From Spirochaetaceae bacterium (GTDB lineage: Bacteria; Spirochaetota; Spirochaetia; Treponematales; Breznakiellaceae), in assembly GCA_031258625.1 (NCBI GenBank), contig JAIRMO010000005.1, forward strand, positions 1 through 11,140: a stretch of 11,140 nt of DNA. Direction: 5' to 3'. Positions within the stretch are counted from its first letter, which is position 1, and each line of letters begins with the position of its first letter. The notes under the pieces were generated by a model. The model ran no database searches. It was not told the origin of the DNA and saw only the letters and a program-made list of their open reading frames with translations. Of this stretch, positions 1 through 5,431 are shown in pieces. Made by a program: the position numbers and the translations under genes.

Positions 1-158
1 TAGTCTTCATACCCGCATAAGGCCGCCGTAAAGGCTATCACGATGATGTCCACCAGTTTATGCCGGATATTCCCGTATTCCGTCCGCCGCGGATCGTTTA
101 TCTCATCAAGAAAATCCGACACCCGCGCCAAATCCCGAATGCTTATCGTTGCCATCAT
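1..158 (-). CDS. ISAs1-family transposase, N-terminal part (cut by window edge)
   Basis: The first 52 codons are visible; the rest lies beyond the left edge. The visible protein has an N-terminal stretch (about residues 7-50) with DFLDEINDPRR, then GNIRHKLVDII, then a hydrophobic run ending in ALCGYED. This is the pattern of the DDE_Tnp_1-associated N-terminal domain of ISAs1 / H-repeat-associated transposases, which mobilise their own insertion sequence. The catalytic DDE domain is not in the window, so activity cannot be judged. Two adjacent ATG codons (158 and 155) can start it. A strong purine ribosome-binding site (GGGAGGGG on the minus strand) lies immediately upstream. No promoter is convincing; a TATACT box is present but lacks a good -35 box. 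The family call is from memory of the conserved pattern, with high confidence for the N-terminal domain. Confidence 0.82.
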   Translation of the reverse strand, partial: MMATISIRDLARVSDFLDEINDPRRTEYGNIRHKLVDIIVIAFTAALCGYED

Positions 159-513
159 TCCCCTCCCAAGGAATCCTGATGGCTTAGTATATCATTTTCC
201 TCTTAACGAAAAAGTAAACGCCGATGCCCTGGGGTTCCCGGTTGTTGACACGAGTACGGATTTCATACCATACCCCTTGTTTTAATGTACGTAATGATCT
301 CATAGAAAGTATATGGGATTGACCAGCCGTTTTACTTTAGTAAAGGGTCAAAAAAATTCAAATTCCAAACAAATTCTGCTTGAAATTTTTATGGGTCAAG
401 TTTAGCGCAGAGGAGCGGGGTATTAAACCCCCATCGAATAAAAACAAATGACCCTGGTAATACCATAACTTTAGGTTGACGAAAACTTTAGTATAGGAAA
501 TAATAAAAACAAT
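159..513. other. Gene-free stretch between the transposase and the PilZ gene
   Basis: No convincing gene is seen here. The left part is the 5' flank of the transposase and probably contains the terminal inverted repeat of the insertion sequence: read on the minus strand, a CAGGGCATCGGCG end lies near 221-233, an inference from its CAGGG start. The middle (319-454) is poorer in GC than the genes and holds nested inverted repeats: TTGACC/GGTCAA (319-324 with 346-351) around TTTACT/AGTAAA (331-336 with 339-344), then GGGTCA/TGACCC (393-398 with 449-454) around GGGGT/ACCCC (417-421 with 427-431). The right end carries the putative PilZ promoter. Confidence 0.5.
476..504 (+). promoter_or_regulatory. 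Putative sigma-70 promoter of the PilZ gene
   Basis: A TTGACG box at 476-481 is followed after 17 bases by AATAAT at 499-504; each matches the consensus at five of six positions. Transcription would begin at about 511-512, only two or three bases before the ATG at 514, giving a leaderless or nearly leaderless mRNA. No Shine-Dalgarno sequence lies at normal distance from this ATG, which fits. Predicted by eye only. Confidence 0.45.
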
Positions 514-840
514 ATGATGGAGAAAAGAAAGCAAATTCGGTATACCACCCAGGCCCGGGCCCGGATTAGCGCGGCATTTGACGGCGATGTCCTCCTAAAG
601 GATATCAGCGTGACCGGTTGTGGTATCGAAAGTACCGTATTTATGGATATAAAACTCAATGAGCGGTACAAGATGGAAATCTTGCCGGAAGAAATTTCAA
701 AAATAGGTTCCTTTGAAATTATGGCGGAAGTCCTGTGGACCAGGATGAGCGGTTATTTTTTTGAAGCGGGATTTACCATTGTGGAATCCCCTAAGGGGAA
801 GCATTTTCAGCGGTATGTGGATTATCTTTCCTGGCGTTAG
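514..840 (+). CDS. Single-domain PilZ protein (c-di-GMP receptor)
   Basis: A 108-residue protein that is essentially one PilZ domain. It carries both c-di-GMP-binding signatures: RxxxR at residues 5-9 (RKQIR) and DxSxxG at residues 30-35 (DISVTG), followed by the expected beta-barrel pattern and ending in RYVDYLSWR. PilZ proteins bind cyclic di-GMP and pass the signal to partners, often in motility or surface functions; no partner can be named here. There is no signal peptide or membrane segment, so it is cytosolic. Starts at 514 and 517 are both possible. The only purine-rich site (AGGA, 495-498) is about 15 bases upstream, which is far. The RlmM-like gene follows after 40 bases and is probably co-transcribed. 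The assignment is confident because both motifs are intact; the role is not known. Confidence 0.87.
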   Translation: MMEKRKQIRYTTQARARISAAFDGDVLLKDISVTGCGIESTVFMDIKLNERYKMEILPEEISKIGSFEIMAEVLWTRMSGYFFEAGFTIVESPKGKHFQRYVDYLSWR

Positions 841-880
841 CCCCTAAGCCGGTAAAAGGAAAACCAGAGGGAATGGACAG

Positions 881-1804
881 ATGAACCCGATCCCCCTCCC
901 AGGCCGGATCGTTCAGGCCGTTCCGGGGTTTGAGAACCATTTACGGGTGGAACTTGGGTCCCCGCGGGAACTGGGGGGGCCTTTTTTTTATTCCCCCGAT
1001 TATACCGGCCCGGTTTTCTGGAACCGGAATATATGGCTTGAGCCCTTCCGCCTGGAATTCGATTCCATCGGCGAGGCCGCCCGGGTCCTGCGGGGTTTAC
1101 AACGGAATTGGGCCCCGGTTCTCTTTACCCGGTTCCGCCGGGGGGCGCTGATCCAAAAAAATTTACCCCCCCTCAGCGTAAAACCCCGGCCCTTCCCCTG
1201 GCTGCTCCCGGATTCCCCCATGGGGGGATGGACCCTTTTGGACGACCATACCCTCCTCGCTTCGGCCCATTCTGAAAGCCCCTTCCCCGGGGGAATCATC
1301 AATTTTGAGGAGGATAAACAAGGGCCGCCCAGCCGGGCCTATCTGAAGCTGGAGGAAGCCCTGGTCCGCTGCCGGAAATGGCCGGCCCCGGGGGAACGAT
1401 GCCTGGACGCGGGGGCAAGCCCCGGCGGCTGGACCTGGGTACTGGCCCGGCTCGGGGCGGAGGTACTCGCGGTGGACCGCGCTCCCCCGGAGGACCGGAT
1501 CCTCGCCCTGCCGGGGGTAGGGTTTATCAAACACGACGCCTTTACCTTAAAGCCCGAAGAGCTGGGGCCCCGGGATTGGGTGTTTTCCGATGTGGTCTGT
1601 TACCCCCCACGGCTCCTGGGATGGATACAAAAATGGCTTGACTCGGGGCTCTGCGCCAATTTTGTATGTACCATAAAGCTCCAGGGGGAACCGAATTTTG
1701 ATACCCTCCGCGGTTTCGCCGCCCTGCCCGGCGGTAAGGTGGTCCACCTGTACCACAACAAACACGAATTAACCTGGATCCGGACCGCCGGCGGGGGGCC
1801 ATAG
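881..1804 (+). CDS. RlmM-like 2'-O-ribose RNA methyltransferase (FtsJ/RrmJ fold)
   Basis: A 307-residue SAM-dependent methyltransferase. An N-terminal RNA-binding region (about 1-140) precedes an FtsJ-type catalytic domain. The K-D-K-E catalytic tetrad of RrmJ-like 2'-O-methyltransferases can be placed: K156 in PSRAYLKLEEA, D237 in FSDVV, K266 in TIKLQ and E296 in YHNKHELTW. The SAM-binding motif I is LDAGASPGGW at 175-184. The PSRAYLKLEEA and LYHNKHELTW blocks resemble E. coli RlmM, which methylates C2498 of 23S rRNA; that target is inferred here. The start at 881 is supported by AGAGGGA at 866-872. The gene follows the PilZ gene by 40 bases, suggesting one transcript. The coding sequence has G7 (973-979) and T8 (982-989) tracts near its 5' end. 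Another FtsJ-like substrate, such as a different rRNA or a tRNA, is possible. Confidence 0.85.
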   Translation: MNPIPLPGRIVQAVPGFENHLRVELGSPRELGGPFFYSPDYTGPVFWNRNIWLEPFRLEFDSIGEAARVLRGLQRNWAPVLFTRFRRGALIQKNLPPLSVKPRPFPWLLPDSPMGGWTLLDDHTLLASAHSESPFPGGIINFEEDKQGPPSRAYLKLEEALVRCRKWPAPGERCLDAGASPGGWTWVLARLGAEVLAVDRAPPEDRILALPGVGFIKHDAFTLKPEELGPRDWVFSDVVCYPPRLLGWIQKWLDSGLCANFVCTIKLQGEPNFDTLRGFAALPGGKVVHLYHNKHELTWIRTAGGGP

Positions 1805-1813
1805 GCCCTTTTA

Positions 1814-1995
1814 TGCCCCTGGAGCGGGGCAAGGGAAGGGAGAACCGCTCCCTCCTTCGCCCCCATAGGGGGGGTCAGGCCCCTGGGGCGCGGCCCCCTT
1901 AGAACGCGCTGCTCTCCCCTTCACCCACCGGTGGATAGGTGAAGGGGGGCGCCGTGCGTTCCCAGAGGACCGCGAGTCGGGGGCCTAAACCCCGC
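1814..1995. repeat. GC-rich intergenic region with nested inverted repeats
   Basis: The 241-base gap between the two methyltransferase genes holds nested dyads. The best is a 10-bp perfect pair, CCCCTTCACC (1916-1925) with GGTGAAGGGG (1938-1947), enclosing CACC/GGTG. Around it lie GAACGC (1902-1907) with GCGTTC (1956-1961) and AGGCCCC (1877-1883) with GGGGCCT (1980-1986), so about 110 bp folds about one centre. Smaller hairpins (GCCCC/GGGGC at 1814-1829 and GGGAG/CTCCC near 1837-1853) sit on the left just after the RlmM-like gene. No T-tract follows, so a classical terminator is not supported. It may be a miniature repeat element. Confidence 0.5.
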
Positions 1996-2010
1996 TGGCG
2001 GGGGGATTAA

Positions 2011-2039
2011 TTGTACAATCGGGGTTTTATTGGTATAGT
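2011..2039 (+). promoter_or_regulatory. Putative promoter of the RlmL-like gene, leaderless start
   Basis: TTGTAC (2011-2016), a 17-base spacer and TATAGT (2034-2039) form a plausible sigma-70 promoter. The predicted start point, about seven bases beyond the -10 box, coincides with the ATG at 2046, and no Shine-Dalgarno sequence is present. This indicates a leaderless mRNA. Prediction by eye. Confidence 0.5.
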
Positions 2040-2045
2040 AGTTTT

Positions 2046-3251
2046 ATGTGGATTGCCATGGCCCTCTGCGCCGCCGGGGCGGAACGGATTACGTCTAACG
2101 AACTCAAAAAACTCAAACTCCGGGTTTTGGATTCGCGGTTCGGCCAGGTCCGGTTTGAGGCGGATCTTGCCGGGCTTTACCGGGCGCTGATGGCCCTGCG
2201 GACCGCGGACCGCCTGCTCCTGGAGGCCGCCCGGTTTGAGGCCCGGGATTTTGAAGGGCTTTTTGAGGGAACCCGGGGGATTCCCTGGGAAGAACTCATC
2301 CCCCGGGGAAAGGGCCTCGTGGTTTCCAAGGTACGGTCAAACCGGTCCCGGTTAGAGGCGGTTACCAGCATCCAGGGGGTGGTCCATAAAGCCGCGGCGG
2401 ATCGGCTCTGCGGGGCCTATGGGGTCCGTCGGCTCCCCGAGGGGGATGCGGCGGAACTGCGGGTATACCTGGAAAAGGATCAGGCGTCACTGCTCCTGGA
2501 TCTCTGTGGGGAGCCCCTTTTTAAGCGGGGATACCGCAGCGAAGGGGGTATAGCGCCCCTCAGGGAAACCACCGCCGCCGCCATAGTACTCCTGTCCGGG
2601 TGGAAGCGGAAATTTCCCCTCTACGACCCCTTCTGCGGTTCCGGTACCGTTCCCCTGGAGGGGGCCCTTTACGCCTGGGACATGGCCCCGGGGATCGGAC
2701 GGACCTTCGTCCTATCGGATTTATCCCTGGGGGACCGGGCCCTGGAAAGGACCATCCGGAAGGAGCTTCTGGCAAAGGTGAATTTTGAAAACGCCATCCG
2801 CATCTACGGGAGCGACGCCGATCCCCGGGCAGTCTCCCAGGCAAAATCCAATCTTGTCCGGGCCTGGGAATTGGCCCGGGGGGAAAACCCCGGCGGGGGT
2901 ATACGGACCGGTATGACGGCCCCTTCCGGCAAAACCGGGGGAGTTTCCCCTGGGGGAACTTCCCCCTGGCCCGATTTCCGGGTTATCCCCATGGCAAAGG
3001 CCCGGGCGCCGGCTCCCGAAGGTTTTATCATCACCAACCCGCCCTACGGGAAACGTCTGGGGGATCCCCAGGAAGCGGAGGCAACCTATCGGGAAATGGA
3101 GGTCCTGGCAAGGCACTTTCCGGGCTGGAAACTCGGCCTTATCACGGACCATCCCGGCTTTGAGTCCCATTTTGGCCGGAAGGCGGATTCTCTTAAAAAA
3201 ATTACCAACGGGGCGGTCCCTTCATATTTTTATGAATATCGCCGATTGTAA
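2046..3251 (+). CDS. RlmL/YpsC-like THUMP-domain RNA guanine-N2 methyltransferase
   Basis: A 401-residue protein with the layout of the UPF0020/YpsC family: a short N-terminal ferredoxin-like region and THUMP RNA-binding domain (about 5-155), then a Rossmann methylase domain. Motif I is DPFCGSGT at 194-201, and the amino-methylase motif IV is NPPYGKRLGD at 331-340, with GLITDHPGFE near 364-373. In E. coli the RlmL half of RlmKL makes m2G2445 in 23S rRNA; this protein lacks the fused RlmK half, as in Firmicute YpsC. The exact target is inferred. ATG 2046 and ATG 2058 (Met5) both fit the family N-terminus; 2046 coincides with the predicted transcription start. A Gly/Pro/Ser-rich stretch at residues 279-309 interrupts the methylase domain between the SNLVRAWE helix and the FRVIPM strand and is probably an insertion. 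Confidence 0.86.
   Translation: MWIAMALCAAGAERITSNELKKLKLRVLDSRFGQVRFEADLAGLYRALMALRTADRLLLEAARFEARDFEGLFEGTRGIPWEELIPRGKGLVVSKVRSNRSRLEAVTSIQGVVHKAAADRLCGAYGVRRLPEGDAAELRVYLEKDQASLLLDLCGEPLFKRGYRSEGGIAPLRETTAAAIVLLSGWKRKFPLYDPFCGSGTVPLEGALYAWDMAPGIGRTFVLSDLSLGDRALERTIRKELLAKVNFENAIRIYGSDADPRAVSQAKSNLVRAWELARGENPGGGIRTGMTAPSGKTGGVSPGGTSPWPDFRVIPMAKARAPAPEGFIITNPPYGKRLGDPQEAEATYREMEVLARHFPGWKLGLITDHPGFESHFGRKADSLKKITNGAVPSYFYEYRRL
2880..2972 (+). repeat. Low-complexity palindromic insert inside the RlmL-like gene
   Basis: These bases encode a 31-residue Gly/Pro/Thr/Ser-rich segment in the methylase domain. The DNA contains two similar near-palindromic units, GGGGGAGTTTCCCC and GGGGGAACTTCCCC, plus GGGGAAAACCCC at the left. 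The reading frame stays open. It looks like an in-frame inserted or expanded GC-rich repeat in a surface loop; its origin is inferred. Confidence 0.4.
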
Positions 3252-3338
3252 AAAAACTTTAAGCGGATGGGCCGTTTCAAAATTTGATTGTATGCGGAGG
3301 GTACATTATGTCCTGAGACAAATACCTTACCAAAACAC

Positions 3339-3377
3339 CTCGCCCTTCAGGGTGAGGTCCTCGCTCTGAGGGGTGAG
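3339..3377. repeat. Twin 18-base hairpins, 21 bases apart
   Basis: CTCGCCCTTCAGGGTGAG (3339-3356) and CTCGCTCTGAGGGGTGAG (3360-3377) each fold into a 7-bp stem with a 4-base loop. The second copy keeps pairing through G-U wobbles on the plus-strand RNA. They lie 88 bases after the RlmL-like stop and directly before repeat copy A. Neither is followed by a T-run, so neither is a standard terminator. Confidence 0.45.
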
Positions 3378-3378
3378 G

Positions 3379-3559
3379 CAGGATAAACACATAGAATCGT
3401 CTGCCGCCTGTTTATCGCTATCACAGCAGGGGAAAAGGCTCCCGCGGGAAACGCGCAAGGGATTGAAGCGGAAATACCGTAAGGGATTGGAGCGGAAAGC
3501 CCGGTTTCCGGTGCTTTGCGCCGGAAATGCGCCCAAAAGAGGAGGACGCGAATTTCTAT
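3379..3559 (+). repeat. Intergenic repeat element, copy A
   Basis: This stretch is clearly related to 9960-10156. Both begin CAGGATAAAC, share about 85 bases of nearly identical sequence up to AAGGGATTG, and share a second block from CGGAAAGCCCGG through TGCGCCCA to GGAGGACGC. The right block forms a hairpin, TTTCCGGTGC/GCGCCGGAAA (3505-3514 with 3518-3527), in which this copy has a U-G pair where copy B has C-G. The core differs between copies: here it is an 18-base unit (AAGGGATTG plus AGCGGAAA) repeated with a 24-base period (3457-3498). It resembles a non-autonomous repeat or structured element; no transposase is present. Confidence 0.72.
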
Positions 3560-3583
3560 GCGTTTATCCTGGGGGTGAGGTTG

Positions 3584-3613
3584 TTGATATTTTGAAATCC
3601 CCCGGATTATTAT
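3584..3613 (+). promoter_or_regulatory. Putative tetR promoter
   Basis: TTGATA (3584-3589) and TATTAT (3608-3613), with an 18-base spacer, each match consensus at five of six positions. They lie just after repeat copy A and about 42 bases before the ATG at 3656. No clear palindromic operator overlaps them, so autoregulation by the TetR protein cannot be claimed from the sequence. Confidence 0.42.
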
Positions 3614-3655
3614 AAAATACGGATCGATTTTGATATAACCTTGGAGAAAACGACC

Positions 3656-4252
3656 ATGTCCATTGTGGTAGAACATGAAAAACGGCGGCGGGAAATTCTG
3701 GAAAGGGCTCTGGATGTTTTTATGGAAGAAGGGTTTGAGAACGCCACCTTTCAAAAAATCGCCGATCGCTGCGGAATTACCCGGACCACCCTGTATATTT
3801 ATTTTAAAAACAAACGGGACATCTTTAATTATAGTATAAAACAACTCCTGGGAGAACTGGAACGGGACATCTCCGGGGTGCGGGAAAATAAGGATTTAAA
3901 TTGTTCCGATAAACTCTTCCGGGTTATCTCCCTGATCCTGGATCGGCTGGAAGAAAACCGCCGGCTCCTCCAGGTTATCCTGGATTTTCTTCTCTACCTC
4001 TCCAAAAGTGATGTTGTTCCCGAAGTCCGGGTCCGCCGGCGGACCCTGCGGCTGCGGCATATTATCGCCACCATGATGATAGAGGGGATCCGTTCCGGGG
4101 AAATTATCCCGGTAAATGTCCGCACCGCGGATGATCTCCTCTACGGCCTTATTGAATCCGCTATTTTCCGCCTCGTGGTCCTCAAGCGCCCCTCCGCCGG
4201 GGAACTCAAACAGGCGGTGGAACTGACCATAGAACAACTGCGGGTCAAATGA
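3656..4252 (+). CDS. TetR/AcrR-family transcriptional regulator
   Basis: A 198-residue protein with an N-terminal TetR helix-turn-helix domain (about 12-58). It includes ILERALDVFMEEGFENATF, then KIADRCGITRTTLYIYFKNK at 34-53, where the recognition helix is followed by the typical YxYFxxK(R)DIF signature. The remainder (60-198) is the all-helical ligand-binding and dimerisation domain, which is too variable to suggest a ligand. Such proteins are usually repressors released by a small molecule. ATG 3656 is preferred because GGAG (3643-3646) sits nine bases upstream; a TTG five codons earlier would place that GGAG inside the gene. It converges with the nitroreductase gene, 27 bases away. Whether it controls the neighbouring minus-strand operon is unknown. 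Confidence 0.88.
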   Translation: MSIVVEHEKRRREILERALDVFMEEGFENATFQKIADRCGITRTTLYIYFKNKRDIFNYSIKQLLGELERDISGVRENKDLNCSDKLFRVISLILDRLEENRRLLQVILDFLLYLSKSDVVPEVRVRRRTLRLRHIIATMMIEGIRSGEIIPVNVRTADDLLYGLIESAIFRLVVLKRPSAGELKQAVELTIEQLRVK

Positions 4253-4279
4253 GCCTATCACCGGGCCGGGTGAAGCGGC

Positions 4280-4795
4280 CTAAAGGGTCCGGCAAAGAAT
4301 TTTTTCCACGGGGTCGCGCTGGTAATGCCGGTCCGCCGGGGCCGCGTCCTCCGCGGGGTAGCCGAAGATCAACATCGCCGCGGGGACTATGATTTCGGGG
4401 AGCGAAAACTCCCTAACCGCGGCGGCGGGGTCGAAGCGCATCACCCAGGTGGTCCCCAGGCCCAGATCCGCCGCCTGGTACATAAGGTGGGTGGTTACAA
4501 TGCTGGCGTCCACAAGGCCGCTGTCCTGCCCGTCAAAGGACCGTACCCAGCATTGGGCGCGGTCATAACAAATCAAAAACACCCCGGGGGCGCCGAAACG
4601 GCAGGGGGTACACCGGTCTATTTTTTCAAGCCCCTCCGGCCGGGTAACAAGAAACAGGCGCTGGGGCTGCCGGTTCGCCGCGGTCGGGGCGTTCCGGGCC
4701 GCTTCAAGGAGAAGATCGAGTTTCTCCTGCTCCACGGGAAGATCCTTAAATTTCCGCACCGAATACCGGTGAATGATTAATTTGTTAAAATCCAT
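4280..4795 (-). CDS. Nitroreductase-family FMN oxidoreductase
   Basis: A 171-residue protein of the nitroreductase fold, which uses FMN and NAD(P)H to reduce nitro compounds, quinones or similar substrates; the substrate is not predictable. Residues 9-16 (HRYSVRKF) are the R-x-S-x-R phosphate-contact motif of FMN binding. AARNAPTAANRQPQ (32-45) is the second FMN contact, DASIVTTHLMYQAADLGLGT (96-115) is the dimer-interface helix, and GYPAED (145-150) is the usual C-terminal signature. The length is normal for a small single-domain member. The start at 4795 has an excellent ribosome-binding site, GGAAGGAG, embedded in the last codons of the upstream GNAT gene; an upstream in-frame extension would run inside that gene and has no family resemblance. 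The 11-base overlap suggests translational coupling. It is the last gene of the minus-strand operon. Confidence 0.88.
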   Translation of the reverse strand: MDFNKLIIHRYSVRKFKDLPVEQEKLDLLLEAARNAPTAANRQPQRLFLVTRPEGLEKIDRCTPCRFGAPGVFLICYDRAQCWVRSFDGQDSGLVDASIVTTHLMYQAADLGLGTTWVMRFDPAAAVREFSLPEIIVPAAMLIFGYPAEDAAPADRHYQRDPVEKILCRTL

Positions 4796-5408
4796 GGTTA
4801 AGCTCCTTCCCCATGGTAAACCCCCAGACTTCATTTTGCAAGATCGAAAAACCGATTTTTTTATAAAACCCCGGGGCGGCGGTATTACCCACTCCCACCC
4901 CCAGGTGGACCCCGGGGATTTTTCTCCGCTCCAGTTCGGCAAAAAGGGTATTCATCAGGGCCTTCCCCCACCCTTTCCCCTGGATTTCCGGGAGGAGGTC
5001 TATGTGGAGATGGGCGGGATACCGGGAAAGCCAGGGCGGGGCCGTTTCCGGCAAACCGGCGCCTTGATGCAATAGGCGGATCATTCTTTGTTCATACGCC
5101 GATTTAAGGCGCCCTGAGGGGAAGGGATCCGGGTACCGGCGCCTCAAGGGGGGCAGCCACGTCTCCTCAAGCCACCGGTAAAAAGCCGCACTATCCCCGG
5201 CGGCAAGGATATACCCTTGGGGGGTATAATCCGCCTCGGCAATAAAACACAGGGAACTATCGAAAAAAAGATAGGGCGCCGCGTAATAGTGCCCCAAAAG
5301 GTGGGGATCATAAAACAGGGGGGAAGCGTCCTTACCGGAGTCCCCGGTTTTAAGACAGATCTCGTATAAATAGGGAATATCCGACTCCACCGCGGGCCTT
5401 ATCACCAT
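4785..5408 (-). CDS. GNAT acetyltransferase resembling the O-GlcNAcase acetyltransferase-like domain
   Basis: A 207-residue GNAT-fold protein. It starts MVIRPAVESDIPYLYEICLK, followed by TGDSGKDAS and LLGHYYAAPYLFF, then the Trp/Pro-rich WLEETWLPPLRRRYPDP (79-95). The C-terminal half has YPAHLHIDLLP (130-140), the acetyl-CoA pyrophosphate-binding QxxGxG at 143-148 (QGKGWG), and GVGNTAAPGFYKKIGF (172-187). From memory, this arrangement resembles bacterial GNATs related to the C-terminal domain of O-GlcNAcase. Unlike the human pseudo-acetyltransferase domain, the acetyl-CoA motif looks intact, so it may be active; the substrate is unknown. ATG 5408 is chosen for its GGGAGGAG site ten bases upstream. 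The gene begins 23 bases after the GH20 stop and overlaps the nitroreductase by 11 bases. Confidence 0.8.
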   Translation of the reverse strand: MVIRPAVESDIPYLYEICLKTGDSGKDASPLFYDPHLLGHYYAAPYLFFDSSLCFIAEADYTPQGYILAAGDSAAFYRWLEETWLPPLRRRYPDPFPSGRLKSAYEQRMIRLLHQGAGLPETAPPWLSRYPAHLHIDLLPEIQGKGWGKALMNTLFAELERRKIPGVHLGVGVGNTAAPGFYKKIGFSILQNEVWGFTMGKELNHGF

Positions 5409-5431
5409 CACCGGAGTACTCCTCCCGGCCC

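Larger units (their letters stand above)
3252..3655. other. 400-base intergenic region before the TetR gene
   Basis: No gene is seen here. From left to right it holds an unremarkable AT-richer segment, two tandem 18-base hairpins (3339-3377), intergenic repeat copy A (3379-3559) and the putative tetR promoter (3584-3613). Short open frames inside the repeat have no ribosome-binding site or family resemblance and are not treated as genes. Confidence 0.6.

Noticed and set aside
319..513. c-di-GMP riboswitch upstream of the PilZ gene
   Set aside because: The conserved bases of the GEMM class are not seen, and the likely promoter lies downstream of the structured region.
3327..3536. Minus-strand open frame inside repeat copy A, with a related frame in copy B (9857-10078)
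   Set aside because: The frames are similar only because the DNA repeat is shared; they have different ends, no ribosome-binding site and no recognisable protein features.
3641..3655. TTG start for the TetR protein
   Set aside because: The GGAG ribosome-binding site at 3643-3646 would fall inside the gene; ATG 3656 has it at the correct distance.
4253..4279. Bidirectional terminator between the converging tetR and nitroreductase genes
   Set aside because: Only a 5-bp TCACC/GGTGA stem with no T-tract on either strand is present.
4796..4942. Longer nitroreductase with a 49-residue N-terminal extension
   Set aside because: The extension lies within the GNAT gene, has no family resemblance, and ATG 4795 has a much better ribosome-binding site.
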